A stretch of DNA of 64,000 nucleotides from Cyanoderma ruficeps (Eukaryota > Chordata > Aves > Passeriformes > Timaliidae): NCBI GenBank assembly GCA_008694505.1, contig VZDJ01000216.1, positions 3,482,645-3,546,644 on the forward strand, given 5' to 3'. Positions 33,959 through 45,233 of the stretch are shown one piece after another; position 1 is the first letter of the stretch; every line of letters begins with the position of its first letter. The notes below the pieces were generated by a model, which was not told where the DNA came from, made no database searches, and saw nothing but the letters and a program-made list of their open reading frames with translations. Position numbers and translations under genes: made by a program.

Positions 33959-36113
33959 CACCACACAGCCTCTGTGTTGTAGGAACACACCCCACACCCA
34001 AGCAGGTGTCTCCATATAGGGAAGGGTTTCAGATTTACCCCAAAACCTTTTAAGGGAAGAACACTAGAAGTTTCTTCGCTCTCTGGACAGTAATTGGCTC
34101 AGTGCCAAGACAAAACCACTGATAGGTCTGTTTACTTGTTCCTCAAAAAAGTAGCTGTTCTCTATTGGGCTATTTGCAAAAAAAAAAAAACAAAACAAAA
34201 CCCAAAAACAAAACAAACCCACCTAAATAATCCAATACTTAAGGGAGAGCACAAGGACTCTCAGTGCATTTTCAAGGTGTTGTAGGACCTGTCCCTACAC
34301 TGTGTTTGGCTTTGTTCTTTGGTTTTTTTGTATTATTTTCTTCTTTTATTTAAGCCTTTTTGCTTTTTCAAGATGCACTCAACCATGCTGTCTCGTTGCT
34401 GATTTAAGCCATTTTCTGTGAGGTGCTGGACACCCTCGGAGGTGTTGAGAAACTCAACATTGTGTCATCACCACATTGCTCCAGAGAGGCCTGCCCCGGT
34501 GGCATTCCAGAGAAGCTGTTGAAGAGCAGCTTCAGCAAATGTGGTTTAAGATGTTATTTTCAGAGAGCAAGGAAAGCACGGGGTGATGCTCATCTGGCAA
34601 TCCAAAGCATCAGCAGGAGTTCTGGCAGTGGATCCCAGAGATGATGAAAATTAAAATGTCCTTGAAAGCATAATCAGGACTGTGGCTGGCACAGTTGCTG
34701 TTGCAACACCCGGACAGCTCTAAAGGGGGGATCTTCTGGGAAAGTGCGATTTCCTGACATGAGAAAGCCCAGCTCGTGTTTTCAGCCTCCTGATGTGAGA
34801 TTTTGTTTCTCCCGGCTTGCTGCTCGTGCAGAAGCCTCTGGGGAGGGTGAGATGGTGAGGACACCAAAGAGCCTCTCATGTTGGCCCAGGGGCTGCTCTG
34901 CAGCTGTGGGATCAGCAAGGCTGGTGGCGCCTGAGCTCACAGGGGATGTGGCACAAAGTGGAAGGGGACACGGTGCCAGCAAGGGACTCGGTGTGGATGT
35001 GACATCAGTCCCGGCTGCAGGGTCCCTGCCACAGGAATCAGCAGCTGAAAGGATCCATTGCAGCAACCCCCGTGTTCTCTAACAGCCAGGAAATACTTCA
35101 GGAGTCAACAGATGCTTGACATCTTTAATGGTGCAGGCAGGGTCTACGCTTTTACATTTCGGTTTGGATAGCAAAGGCCTGATTTTTTTCCCCCCCTATT
35201 TATTCCAAGAAAAGCAGGACTAGCCCAGCAGCATCAGCTGGTCTGCTCAGAAAGGTGCCACCAAAATGCTCAAATGGAGACAAAAGCCAAAACTACAGTT
35301 TTGTGTGTAAAACAAAATTTACAACTGGAGAGGACAGCAAACAGCAATTAGTACTGCTCATGAGAGCCTTTGTAAGCTTTCTGAACATAACTATAATATA
35401 TTTAAAATCTGACTGTAAAGAAAAAAGATCTGGAGTGGGCTAAAAATGGCAGAACAGATGTTGTTCCTCCTCCCTTCAGAGAAAACTTTTGCCAACCATT
35501 TTGCATTGAGATTTCGCTGAGCTCAGTGTAATTCTGTGAAAAACTCCAGGTGAATTGAAACAACCTTTTCCCCTGGAAGTTGTTCCAACAGCTGAGCTCC
35601 CTGAAGGAGCAGCTGCAGCTCTGGAGCCTGGCCACAGGCGGAGGAGCAGAGGGGGCAGAGGGACAGAGCTCCTCTGCTCACAGCACCTGGGCCAGTCCTT
35701 ACAGGAACATTTTTCTCATTCCCACCTTGACAGCCTTGGGTTTGGGGTTTTTTGGATGTTGTTGTTTTTTTCCCCCTCCTGCCTTCCTGCCCTCAAACAT
35801 AATTTTCATTTACAGGATCAGTGGAAGGGACAGATCCTTCTCCTGGCTGCATTGCGGGCAGAGGAACTTGGTCCATGCCTGGGGAATAAAATCAGGAGAC
35901 GGAGCCTGGTGTCCAGCAGCCCTGCAGGGATCACCTGCTGTGTTGTGTCCTCTTCCTCCTCCACACAACCCCTCAGCTCCTTCTGGGCCTGGACTCCCCT
36001 GGAAAGAAGCAGAAGAGTCAGCTCAGCCCCTCCAGTGCCTGCAAGGAGGGACTCAAAGAGCAAGAGCCCATTAGAATAAAGCTTTGCAGCTCCCAACTGG
36101 GAGGAAAAGGAGT
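33959..36113. other. Unique non-coding DNA
   Basis: No gene recognised. An A-rich tract with C interruptions (34178-34217) resembles a retroposon tail, but no recognisable element precedes it. 35090-35440 is AT-rich. Two long plus-strand open frames at 35555-36079 overlap in different frames and match nothing. Confidence 0.45.
34178..34217 (+). repeat. A-rich tract (AAAAC-type)
   Basis: Thirteen A followed by CAAAACAAAACCC and further AAAAC units. Confidence 0.9.
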
Positions 36114-36154
36114 CAGGATTGGAGGTCTCTTCCAACCTAATGATTCTGTGATTC
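36114..36154 (+). mobile_element. CR1 LINE 3' tail
   Basis: 'ggattggaggtctcttccaa' followed by 'cctaatgattctgtgattc' is the CR1 terminus; the body is unrecognisable or absent. Confidence 0.85.
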
Positions 36155-36419
36155 ACCTAACACAGGGAATTTAACTCCAAAGTGGAGACTCGGTTCAATT
36201 CCACCTTCACCCTGCCGGGGTACAGGGGAGCTGCCCCTGAACTGATTACAGAGGGAGAGGATGGCCCTGGCTGCATCCTTCCAAAGGCAGCTTATCCATC
36301 CTCCTGCCCAGCAGAGCTTTCTGGAGCTGGTGCAGCTGTTTTCCTCCAGCCCAGCCAGATGTGGCTCAGAGGAACCAGATTTCAGAGTGCCTCGGGGGAT
36401 CCTGCTGCTCTGACACGGG
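36155..36419. other. Unique non-coding DNA
   Basis: Nothing recognisable. Confidence 0.4.
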
Positions 36420-38480
36420 GGTCCTGCAGTCATTTCTGGTGCACGCAGCTCGGGGAGATCTCCTGTTGTCTTCGTGATAATATTTGTACGGTTTGAGTTC
36501 GAGCTGATAAAACAATCCATGGTTTTTGAGCGCTCAGGACTGCCAGCAAACATAGGAAATAGGTAGGGCTTATTTGCCAGAGCATTCAGCATTTGCTACA
36601 GAACAGTTTCACTCTGTCTCCACCCAAGATACCCAGGAAGAAAAACATTGATAGCGAAGATTTAATCGTTCCCATGCTTAAAGACAATATGCTTTTTAAT
36701 GGCCGGCAGTACCACCTTGGGAGGCATTTTAATGCCAATTACAGCTTCCATTCCGCAGCACTGGCCCCAAACCCCCCTTTTCCCACCACAAACCCTGACG
36801 GCAACCAGCCCATCCCAGCAGGGCCGGCCCTGAAATTTCCACTTCTCCGGCGAGACCGGCCCCGATTGTGCTCCCAGACTCTCTTGTGATGTTAAGGGGC
36901 GATAGATAAAAATAACTCCGACTCCATTGTTCTGCTATTTATACACTGAAAAGTCAACAGCACAAAGGCGAGCAGCCCTGAGGGCCGTGCGGGAGCTGAT
37001 GACCCTGTTCCGCCCGCTTGTCCTTGGAGGTGCCACGGGGGGAGGACCGCGGGGCAGAGGAAATCCAGGCTGTTCGGAGATAAAAAAAGGGCTTTTCAAA
37101 AGCCCAAAGGGCAGCTCAGCCCGCAGCTCGCAGGGTAAAGAGCCCCATCGGGCCCATTGTGTTCCCGGTGCCGAGCAAGCCCGTGACAAAGGCCGGGGGC
37201 AGCCCGGGGTGGCGGCTCCGGAGCGCCGGGCTGCCGTGGGGCGGCGATGAATGGGAAATCTCCCTCCACGAGAAACAGATGGGTCTGAATACAGATGCAA
37301 AGCGACCCCCGTCCCAAGGCCGTCAAAGAAAAACCGGTCTCTCCAGACCTGAAGTCGGGGAGATAATGGGGCTTTTCAGAGAGGTAAAAACGGCATTTCC
37401 TCCTCGCGGTGCGATAGCCGCAGGGAACGAGGCCAAATGCCCCCGATTTACCAAGCAACGCTTTAACATTGTCTTTAACCTCCACGTTGGCATTTTTGGT
37501 AGGGAAACCAAATGGTTCCCGTGGGTTTAGGGCGGCAAAAGGGACGGGCACGGGGCAGACCAGTGCGCGGTTCTCCAAAACAACCCCGCAGAAGAGTGTC
37601 CAGCGTCAAAGTGACCAGCCAGGGACATCGGCGGCGCCTTGTCCCCAGCGAACCCCGCAGAAGTGAGAATTGGGCAGCAAAATTCATCTTCAGAAACAGA
37701 AAATGCGTTCAGCTAAAACAAACACTGTTCAGAATGAAGGGATGAGCTCTGTTCATTTACTTTGAGATTCTCCATTAACTATTGCACGCTAATTATCTCT
37801 CTTTCTGGGTTTGGGCTTTTATATTTATTTTTTTTCGCACTGGAAAATTTTGTTCATCTTAAAGCCAAATAAATGCCAAGAAAAACCTGCCACCCACTAC
37901 ACTTATGATCAAAATAACCATTTCTTTTGATAAGTTCCTGCAGTTACAATGGCCCAGAGAAAATATATTCAGTGAAGATCACTCACTGCTGAATACTTTC
38001 CTTGTTTCTTCCCTCAAATCGGTGACGGCTTTTTTTTTTTCTCCTTGTATAAACAGGGTACTTTTTAATGGGGTAATTTGTACTACAAACTCCTGAAAAC
38101 ATGTTTTGATTTTATTTTGCTTTTTGTGATTCCTAAAGCCCTAGTTTTAAAACACACGCAGATAAAAGTGCTTTGAGGATTTTATTTCTGTGTCTCCAGA
38201 TTGCTCACTAGAGAGCCAAAAGTCACTCCTCGCCTCTCAATCAAGGCCCGAGCAAAATTTAGACCCTTGCAGAGATAATCAGGCTTGTCAGGTTACTCTA
38301 AAAGGCAGGAAGACCCGGGCCAACATTTTCCAAAATGCTGACATTACACCTCCAGATTCTGCAGACCTTTGTGAAGGATTTCAACACAAATTTATCTGTA
38401 GAAGGAGAAAGTTTTACTCTGTCTCTAAGCGAAGCAGAGCAGCACAAAGGAGCCATTTGTTGCTCTGAGAAGGCACCAAC
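36420..38480. other. Large candidate conserved non-coding cluster
   Basis: Two kilobases with no CR1, LTR, minisatellite or microsatellite, an unusual length for this window. Pieces such as 'cttcgtgataatatttgtac', 'ttttaatggccggcagtacc' and 'caagcaacgctttaacattg' combine AT-rich cores with retained CpG. GC content rises around 36960-37260, near but below island quality. There are homeodomain-like ATTA cores at several places. No open frame is recognisable as a protein. This looks like a cluster of enhancers by texture, which only alignment can confirm. Confidence 0.4.
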
Positions 38481-39459
38481 CAAAAAGGTGTGAAAGTGAG
38501 TTATGTGGGCTGGGACAGATCCTCTGCTCTCCGCCAGTGTGGCTGGGCCGGGGACACTTTGTCACCTCGTTGTCACTTTACACCTCTCGTCCTACCAGTC
38601 CTCATTTGCCCTCCACCCATCTGCTCCCTCCCGACACAGGATGGATGGCACAGAGAGGGCTTCTCTGGCCCTGCTCTGTTCCTGCCGTTTATTTAAGATG
38701 GGGGATCCCTGCTCAGTGCAAACAGCCACACAGAGCCGCCCTGAGCTTCCAAAGGAGCAGGGTTAGGTTTGAGATGTGGATGGGTGAAACATCAGGATTT
38801 CAAGCATGGAAGGTGCTGTGGGATCACCATTTCCATAGCTGAACCCTGGATTTTGGCTGCCTCCACTTGGAGCCATCCCAGGAGAAAAGGGGTTTTTTGG
38901 AGGAGCCCTGTGCTGGGCACAGAAATGAGGAGAGGTCTGGTTCTCACTGCAGGCCAGAGGGATGGAGGGTGGAATCAGCTGAGCTGATGCAAATCAACCA
39001 TTAGCCGCCCCAAACACCACAAACTTCCACCCTCTGCAGGTAACCTGAAACTGGAGACCCAAAATGGACACGAAGAGGCAGAAAGAGGGGTTTTAAATCT
39101 GAAAAAAACACAAGTCCTGTCTCCCACCATCATGTGAACACCCTAATTCTGTCACTAAGCACCTCAAATTTTGACAATTTTTAAACTTCACTTCCCGTGG
39201 ACATCCTTTATAGGAATAACCAAACCAGATCAAAGAAAAGTCCTCCTTGGGTAGTCTTAAAATGTGGTTTTTTTCCTATTCCCCCAGGGATCCCTTCAGC
39301 TCTGTCATGCCCCAACCATAATCCAGTGCGTGTGGCCTTTGGGAGAGTTATTCCCAAAACATTAATAGGCTTCTGGAAACACAAAATGAAAAAAATCTTA
39401 ACCTTGCTGGAAATGATGTAATTTTTCTAACTGATTTTTAATTAGTTGTTTTAATTAAT
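38481..39459. other. Unique non-coding DNA
   Basis: No gene or repeat family recognised. Confidence 0.45.
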
Positions 39460-40013
39460 TGTGGGCAGTGAAGGAACTAGTGAAGTTCCTAGTGAAGTTC
39501 CTTCACAGGCTCTTACTGTTATTTTGATGATTAAATCACCAAAACCTTACTTATTTAAAACTAACACTGACAAGCTTCAGTAAACAAAGCCAAAATGGGT
39601 TGAAGATTGGGGATCTGAGATTTTAAATTTATGGCACTTCAAGGACATTGGAGTAGTCAGAAGATACAGGGAAGATGAAGGCCTGGAAAGTTGGAGGCTC
39701 CCCATGTGAGAAAAAGGTGATAAAACCACAAAAGAATGGCGGAGCAAAGTTGCATGAAAATTGAGAAAGCAATAACCAGTAGAGGAAAAAATGCTAATTA
39801 ATGGAGAGAATTATATAACTTAGAACCAGTGAACAATTATTTCTTTGTTTGTTAAAAATGCATTAACGAGTGAAAAAGTTTTGTATCACCGTGTGTGTGG
39901 GGAGCAGAACTCTGTCAGCCACACACACCCTGTGGGCCAAGAATAAAGTGATGTCCTAATCTCTAACACTAAAAAGACAGTTGAGGGAGTTTTATTTGTT
40001 TATAATCCCAACA
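39460..40013 (+). mobile_element. Solo LTR, ERV-like (copy C)
   Basis: Begins near TGTGGGCAGTGAAGG and ends near AATCCCAACA. It has a TATA box (ATTATATAAC near 39810), a polyadenylation signal (AAGAATAAAGTG near 39940) and the R/U5 signature 'cctaatctctaacactaaaa', closely related to 'ccttgactctctaactttaa' in the LTR at 44622. No internal genes adjoin it. The 5' boundary is approximate and no convincing target-site duplication was found. Confidence 0.7.
39468..39506. repeat. 11-bp hairpin with internal direct repeat
   Basis: GTGAAGGAACT at 39468-39478 pairs perfectly with AGTTCCTTCAC at 39496-39506 around a 17-nt loop. The 12-mer TAGTGAAGTTCC is also directly duplicated inside (AGTGAAGTTCCT twice in a row). 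It lies at the 5' edge of the LTR-like block. Confidence 0.85.
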
Positions 40014-40259
40014 ATTATGGAGGATTTGTGTAACAACCTCAGCCTGACATTCACCTCACCTAAAATCTGATATCCACCATGAAAGATGATGCTGGAGCCG
40101 GACCTGGGGCTCCTAACTAAAGGGAAGAGGCAAAGTACCTGGATGAACCATAAAGTAAAAGGTTGTAAAAAGCCATCCCAACTGGCCCCAGTACTTTTCA
40201 AAGCCCAAAATGGGTCTTTCCCCCTTATTAGGCACCCATCTGTGTCCCCCAGCTCTAAT
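40014..40259. other. Unique non-coding DNA
   Basis: Nothing recognisable in this spacer. Confidence 0.4.
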
Positions 40260-40600
40260 TAAGCATCTGCTCTGCAAGAAGCTAACAAGTTCTTCTGCTG
40301 ATAATCCCGGCCAGCTTGGCAGCATTATTTATAACACAGCCAGGGTGAGCCCCTGCCCCGGCCCAGCCTCTTCATTGTCAGAGTGAGATGTAGCTATATC
40401 ATTATTTTAACAGACATATAAAATATAATCCAATTATATGGCGGACACGTGGAATTCCCGATGATTTCGGAGCACGCCGCTTTATTCAGGAGGGGGGAAA
40501 AGATTTAAAGAGACAGGTTGTCACTGGGCATCAAAGGATTTGGGATGATATTTAGGATAACAGTTTATAGACGTGGAGCAAATCCTATTATGATGCCACA
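40260..40600. other. Candidate conserved non-coding block
   Basis: AT-rich centre 'aaaatataatccaattatat' followed by 'ggcggacacgtggaattccc', a CACGTG E-box-like word beside a CCAATTATATGG palindromic stretch. Repeat-free and without coding potential. Composition and motif content suggest regulatory DNA. Confidence 0.35.
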
Positions 40601-42190
40601 TGGCCATCAGGCTGTCACAGTGCCTGGTGCAGCGCATGTCTGGGCAGAGATGCCAGCCAGGAGCGTGGTCACCTCAGGGGTGTGTCCTGTGCCCAGAGGG
40701 AGCTGGCAGGTTTTGTGTGTAGCACCTCCACAGCCTCCGTGTCACCCTCAGCTCTGTGGTGTCCTCCCTGCCAGCTGGATCCAGGGGTATGGAGCATCCT
40801 GAGCCTAAAAGGGGTGAATATGGGTTTACGCAGCGATCCCTCAAGGACAGGGTGTGGAAAGAATGGAAGCAGAGGAGTGAAAATTGGCATTTATCAAAGT
40901 TCAGGATCTGTGGCCATGGACAAGCCCACAGCAACAACCCTGATGTCTCAGTTTGGTTCAGACCTCTCCTTCCAAGCGGTTGAGTCAAATTCTGTGGACA
41001 AGGAGCCTCTCCATGGCTTCACCCAACTTTGGTTTGGGTCTGGGACATGGGAGAAGTGGAGAGGAGAGCTGGGGACTCACAGAAGCACTCAGAGCACAAG
41101 CACAGTTTGGGGCTGTTTTGCACATGACTCATGATCAGCACAACTCCGAGGCCTGAGAGAGCACAAAAGCTGATTCCTCGCCCGGGGGAACTCCCAAGTG
41201 CCACAGGGATGAGCTCAGAAAACAGCCTGGATGGCTGGACATGCCACACTCACGGGTCAGCCCCGGCCAGGAGCTGCTGGGGGCACTGCAGAATTCTGTC
41301 CAGCATCCACCAGAGCTGCCATGGCTGAGCAGGGACCCTCAGCCCGGGAGCCATCTCCATGAACCATCTCCACCACCCCTCTCAGCCTCCAGTCCAGCAA
41401 CACAAAGGAAAGCCATTCCTGCCTCCCTTTGCTTTTTTTTTCCTCTTTGTTTGCTCTTTCCCCTCAGCAGCACTCCCAGGTTTCACACTCTCCTGTGGAC
41501 AGCTGTCCCTGCTCAGCAGCTCCCACCTCTGCTCACCATCCACCCCTCACACTTGTGTTTTGGGTCCCTGGCCCTCGATGGCACATGGAACTCTGCCATG
41601 GTGTCACCCGTGTGTGTCCCCAGCGAGGTGATGCACACCGAGATGCCACCCCACTGTGGTGGACAAGGATTAAAGGAATAATCAAAATTAATTTGCTGAA
41701 CAGGAGATGCTTTCCTTTGAGTGCAGACCCTAGGGAGCTGGGAGGACTAGCAGCAGGGAATACAAAAAAAGTCCTGGATAGTTTATAAAACAAAAGAGAG
41801 TCATCAGTGTCTGAAATATCCACCACAGCAGCCTCAAAACCAAACCCCAGCCTTGCTGCTGCCAGCTTGTGAGAAGAGTGAGGAAGTCTGACTTACAGGA
41901 GTGACAAGGGTTTTTTTTCCCTTTTCTTTTTTTAAATACATGTTAATCCAGCTGGTGCAGTGACAGTAACACCCACAGCATCCTTCCCTGGGGAAGTCCT
42001 GGCAGTATTTCCCACCTCACAGCTCAGTCTCCACAAAAGCAGACGGAGCCCCATGCCCAGGTCACACAGACCCCAAGCTCCAGAGGATTTTGGGGCCCTG
42101 CAGGGCCGTGCTGTGGTGGATGGGGTGCAGTGAGGTGGCAGCAAGGAGCAGCTCCAGCAGCAGTGACAGGGACGTCCCCGCAGCTGCCAG
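40601..42190. other. Unique non-coding DNA
   Basis: No gene or repeat family recognised. Confidence 0.45.
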
Positions 42191-42345
42191 ATGGGTGCAA
42201 TAAAAGGCTCGTTAATGGGGATCGTTGGACCTCAATTTCAGAATGCTGCATGAAACCTCCTCAGTAAGTATCATTATTATGGTGCTCTCAATCAAGTCAA
42301 GCAGCTTTATGACAAAATCAAAAGTTGTGATCCAAGCAGCGGAGG
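42191..42345. other. Candidate conserved non-coding block
   Basis: Short repeat-free stretch with 'ggctcgttaatggggatcgt' and 'tatcattattatggtgctct'. Its texture differs from the GC-rich sequence around it. Composition-based guess. Confidence 0.25.
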
Positions 42346-42558
42346 GATGGGGGAAGCAGCCTATTTATTTTGCTTTGGGTTCACAGCAAGGACCCAGCAG
42401 CTGCCAGGACTCAAGAATGATGGTCACATCCCCCAGGCAGCTGGGGACAGCTTTAAATGTCATCACAGCCCTCTGCCCTCTCAACCCCAGGCCTCTCAGT
42501 GGGATTATGCAGATACCACTATGCTCTCTGTGGCTCAGAAAAAAGAGGGGAAAACCTC
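42346..42558. other. Unique non-coding DNA
   Basis: Nothing recognisable before the CR1 copy. Confidence 0.4.
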
Positions 42559-42922
42559 ATGGAACCATTAGGGTTGGAATGGATTTGTAAAATCATCACT
42601 CCCAACTGTTATCCCAGCACTGACAAGCCTGGCACCGTGTCTCTAAGCACCACAGCAACACATCTTTTAAATCCCTCCGGGGAAGGGGACTTCACCACCT
42701 GCCTGGGCAGCCTGTGCCAGGGCCAGACCACCCTTTCTGTGAAGAAATTTTTCATATTATCCAATCTGAACCTCCCCCGGTATTTTCCTCTTGCCCTGTC
42801 CCTTTCCCTTGGAGAAGAGATCAGCCTGCACTTGTCTACAGCCTCCTGTCAGAGCTGTCAAAGTGAGAAGGTCTCCCCTGAACCTCTTTTTCTCCAGGGT
42901 GAGCTCCCCCAGCTGCCTCAGA
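42559..42922 (-). mobile_element. CR1 LINE fragment, antisense, longest in window
   Basis: Read on the minus strand this is CR1: 'gaggcagctgggggagctca', 'ccctggagaaaaagaggttc', 'aggggagaccttctcacttt', then an approximately 3' terminal part ending 'ccattccaaccctaatggtt'. On the plus strand it begins 'catggaaccattagggttgg'. About 364 bp survive. It crosses the reverse-transcriptase end and most of the 3' region but is frame-disrupted. A plus-strand open frame of about 200 codons (42457-43077) is its antisense and not a gene. Confidence 0.93.
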
Positions 42923-43680
42923 GGCCAAACCCATGCAGGGACATGAACAGTGACATCCCACAGTGCTATGATCTCCCTACAGAGCACTTCATGCTGCATT
43001 CACTCCCTAAAACTCCTTCCAGGTACCTATTCCCATCAAAACCCTTTTCACTGGTTTGCACTCTCCTGTCCCCTTAACCTTCTGCCATTTCCTCGTTCCA
43101 CATGTGGCAGTTTTGCTCCTCTGAGCTCCACAGAGCTGAGGTGGCAGCAGAGAGAGCTGGTGCAGGCAGCAGGAGCTCCCGGCCCTCATCCCAGCCCTGG
43201 CCACTCATTCCTTGGCCCAGGTCTGGCCTTTCTGCGGCTCCTCGCTGTGTGAGGCACCTCCACAAGGAGGAGGAGCAGGGTGGGTGGAAGGGGGTAACTC
43301 AGCCAGGCTGGTGCCCTGCTGGGAGGGCAAAATCCACCATCCGCCACCCTCAGTGGGCCACCAATGCCACATGAGCACCCCTGGGTTTGGGAAGGACTCT
43401 CACTGCTGACGGGCCTCCCAAACCGTGTGTTTGTGACCCCCCTGGCAGCACATCTCCGCTGTCACCTCCCCGGCGGGCAGGGGCTGAGATGTGGGGCTGC
43501 AGGCTGGCAGGGAGGGAAGGAGATCGGAAGATCACTCTCTGAAGAATTAAGATCCTAATGTGCCTTAAGCTGCTCAGCACCGCCACGGGCCCTCCCGAGG
43601 CGGCGGCTCCTCTCATCCCCTCGGCGAGGACCCGCACATGAGGCACAGCAGGAGCCCGGCCTGGGATTCACAGCCACAAA
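42923..43680. other. Unique non-coding DNA
   Basis: GC-rich, no gene recognised. Confidence 0.45.
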
Positions 43681-43860
43681 ACAGAGCCTGGCAAAGTAAA
43701 GATCAAACCTCAGCCAGACTTTGCCCTTCATTATCTAGTTTGCTGTCTCCTGGGCTCATTAAAAGCCAGCTGCAGGTAGGAGGAAGCCTATCAGAGGTGT
43801 TATAAATACAATTATAAAACCAGCTATTCGCAAATATTAAAATAAATGCTGGATGTATAA
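43681..43860. other. Short candidate conserved block
   Basis: Repeat-free sequence including 'cttcattatctagtttgctg' and 'ggctcattaaaagccagctg', directly before an LTR. Composition-based guess. Confidence 0.25.
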
Positions 43861-44380
43861 TGTTGAAATAACTTTACTTTTATTTCTGCTGTTAACAAAA
43901 CTTAAACATTGTAGTAGTGGTAGCTGATATAGTTATGGATGAACTGTCTGTTTAGTCGAGATAACATCCAGTAAACATATAATGAAAACCCTACTACTAA
44001 TAACTAATATACCAACTATCAACACCTGCCATCTACAAGAAGTATAAACCAAAGCCCAAACTAAAAGTAATATTAAAACCCCAAGCAAGGAACACACATA
44101 CTCTAAAAAAGCAGACCCAAAAAAAAGACATGCTAAACAGTGCCTGAAGTATGTAAACTAGTCTGTAGAAAAAAGTATAAATATGCATAATAGTCTATAA
44201 ATATTCGACAAGCTGATGTAATTAAAAAAGGTATTTAAAGATTATCTGTAAAGATAGTAAGTGTACTCTTAGCTAAGTGCCAAGCACCCGGCCATTAACC
44301 CTTTACTTTGTCTCTATCTCCTATTGTCTCTTATTAAACTTTTTAAATTTTACCAAAAAAAATGAACCTCGTTTTTCACA
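43861..44380. mobile_element. LTR-like block (copy D), orientation unclear
   Basis: The block starts TGTTGAAATAAC and ends TTTTTCACA, so it has the TG...CA termini of an LTR. Its AT-rich body has TATA-like words (GTATAAATATGC near 44175) and ATTAAA near 44334 on the plus strand, but also AAATAAAAGT close to the end on the minus strand, so either orientation is possible. Flanking bases GTATAA and GAGGGA do not form a target-site duplication, so the boundaries may be off or a rearrangement occurred. It is far more AT-rich than its surroundings. Confidence 0.6.
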
Positions 44381-44621
44381 GAGGGATTCTCCAAAGCGCT
44401 GCTGTATGAGGAGATCTGATCTCTCTCAGCAGCAGCAGGAACAAGAGCCAAAGTCTCTTTCTGCTCCTGGGAAAAGCCTCCCTGTGGGGACACGGTGATC
44501 CTGATGCCCGTGCAGCATCAACCGGGAGCAGCAGCAGCCACAGCTGCGCCTCCAAACCCTCCAGATCCAACTCCGTGATCTTTTCCTTCTTTACTTCTTC
44601 CACCTAGGAGCAACCTCTTGC
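44381..44621. other. Spacer between two LTR-like blocks
   Basis: No primer-binding site or gag-like frame is recognised just after 44380, so this does not look like intact retroviral interior. It contains CAGCAGCAGCAGG and is GC-richer than the flanking blocks. Confidence 0.35.
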
Positions 44622-45233
44622 TGTTGGAAAACATACCAGTTTAAAATTTTTTGTATAGCTTTAGTCAAGGGGTTTTCTTTGCCTTTGCCTGGGGGAAAAA
44701 AAAAGAATTTTAAGTTTCTTTCCAGGGCATTGTTCCAGCAGGTGGGGCCTGATGAACTCGACACACCAACTGACTGGGAGTAGCCCAAAAGATAAAGGGC
44801 CAGCAGTGGCTGTTAATGGAATATCAGCCGCCATCCACGAACATCTACCCCAGACCCTGCCTCTGGCAGAGGTGGACACATCTCCTCGGAAAAGAGTGAT
44901 AGGAAAATCAAAGAATGAAGATCTGATTCACATCCAAAGCGAAGAAATCCAGATCCAATAGGAGACCAAATACTAAGAACTAACCAATGAACACTGACCC
45001 AATTCGTTTCTATCAGTTTTGACTGGATAAAAGGTCTGAAAAATCTAGTAAAATCCATGTGTCATGGAATGATGCTCTCTGCACGCCCGGCCTATGTGTG
45101 AATGAGGTGATTTCTGTGGTACATCCTGGCCAAAACAACATCCTGGCCAGATAATAATGTAATGCCTTGACTCTCTAACTTTAAAAACGTTCTAGGAGGA
45201 TTGTGTGTTGTTTTTTCTGCAGTTTTGGTGACA
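44622..45233 (+). mobile_element. LTR-like block, ERVK/ERVL style (copy E)
   Basis: The right half is clear: a TATA-like box (GGATAAAAGG near 45025), a weak polyadenylation context (GATAATAATGTAATG near 45150), then 'ccttgactctctaactttaa' and a T-rich end with TTTTGGTGACA. The same R/U5 order occurs in the LTR at 39460. The left boundary, taken at TGTTGGAAAAC, is a guess. A 70-codon frame inside (44752-44961) is not recognisable as retroviral protein. Confidence 0.6.

Noticed and set aside
34178..34217. Tail of a recent retrogene
   Set aside because: No coding or transcript-like sequence precedes the A-rich tract and no target-site duplication was seen.
35555..36079. 174- and 164-codon overlapping plus-strand frames
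   Set aside because: Different frames of the same unique DNA, no recognisable domain, no exon signals with a partner exon.
42457..43077. 206-codon plus-strand open frame
   Set aside because: It is antisense of a CR1 fragment plus flanking DNA.
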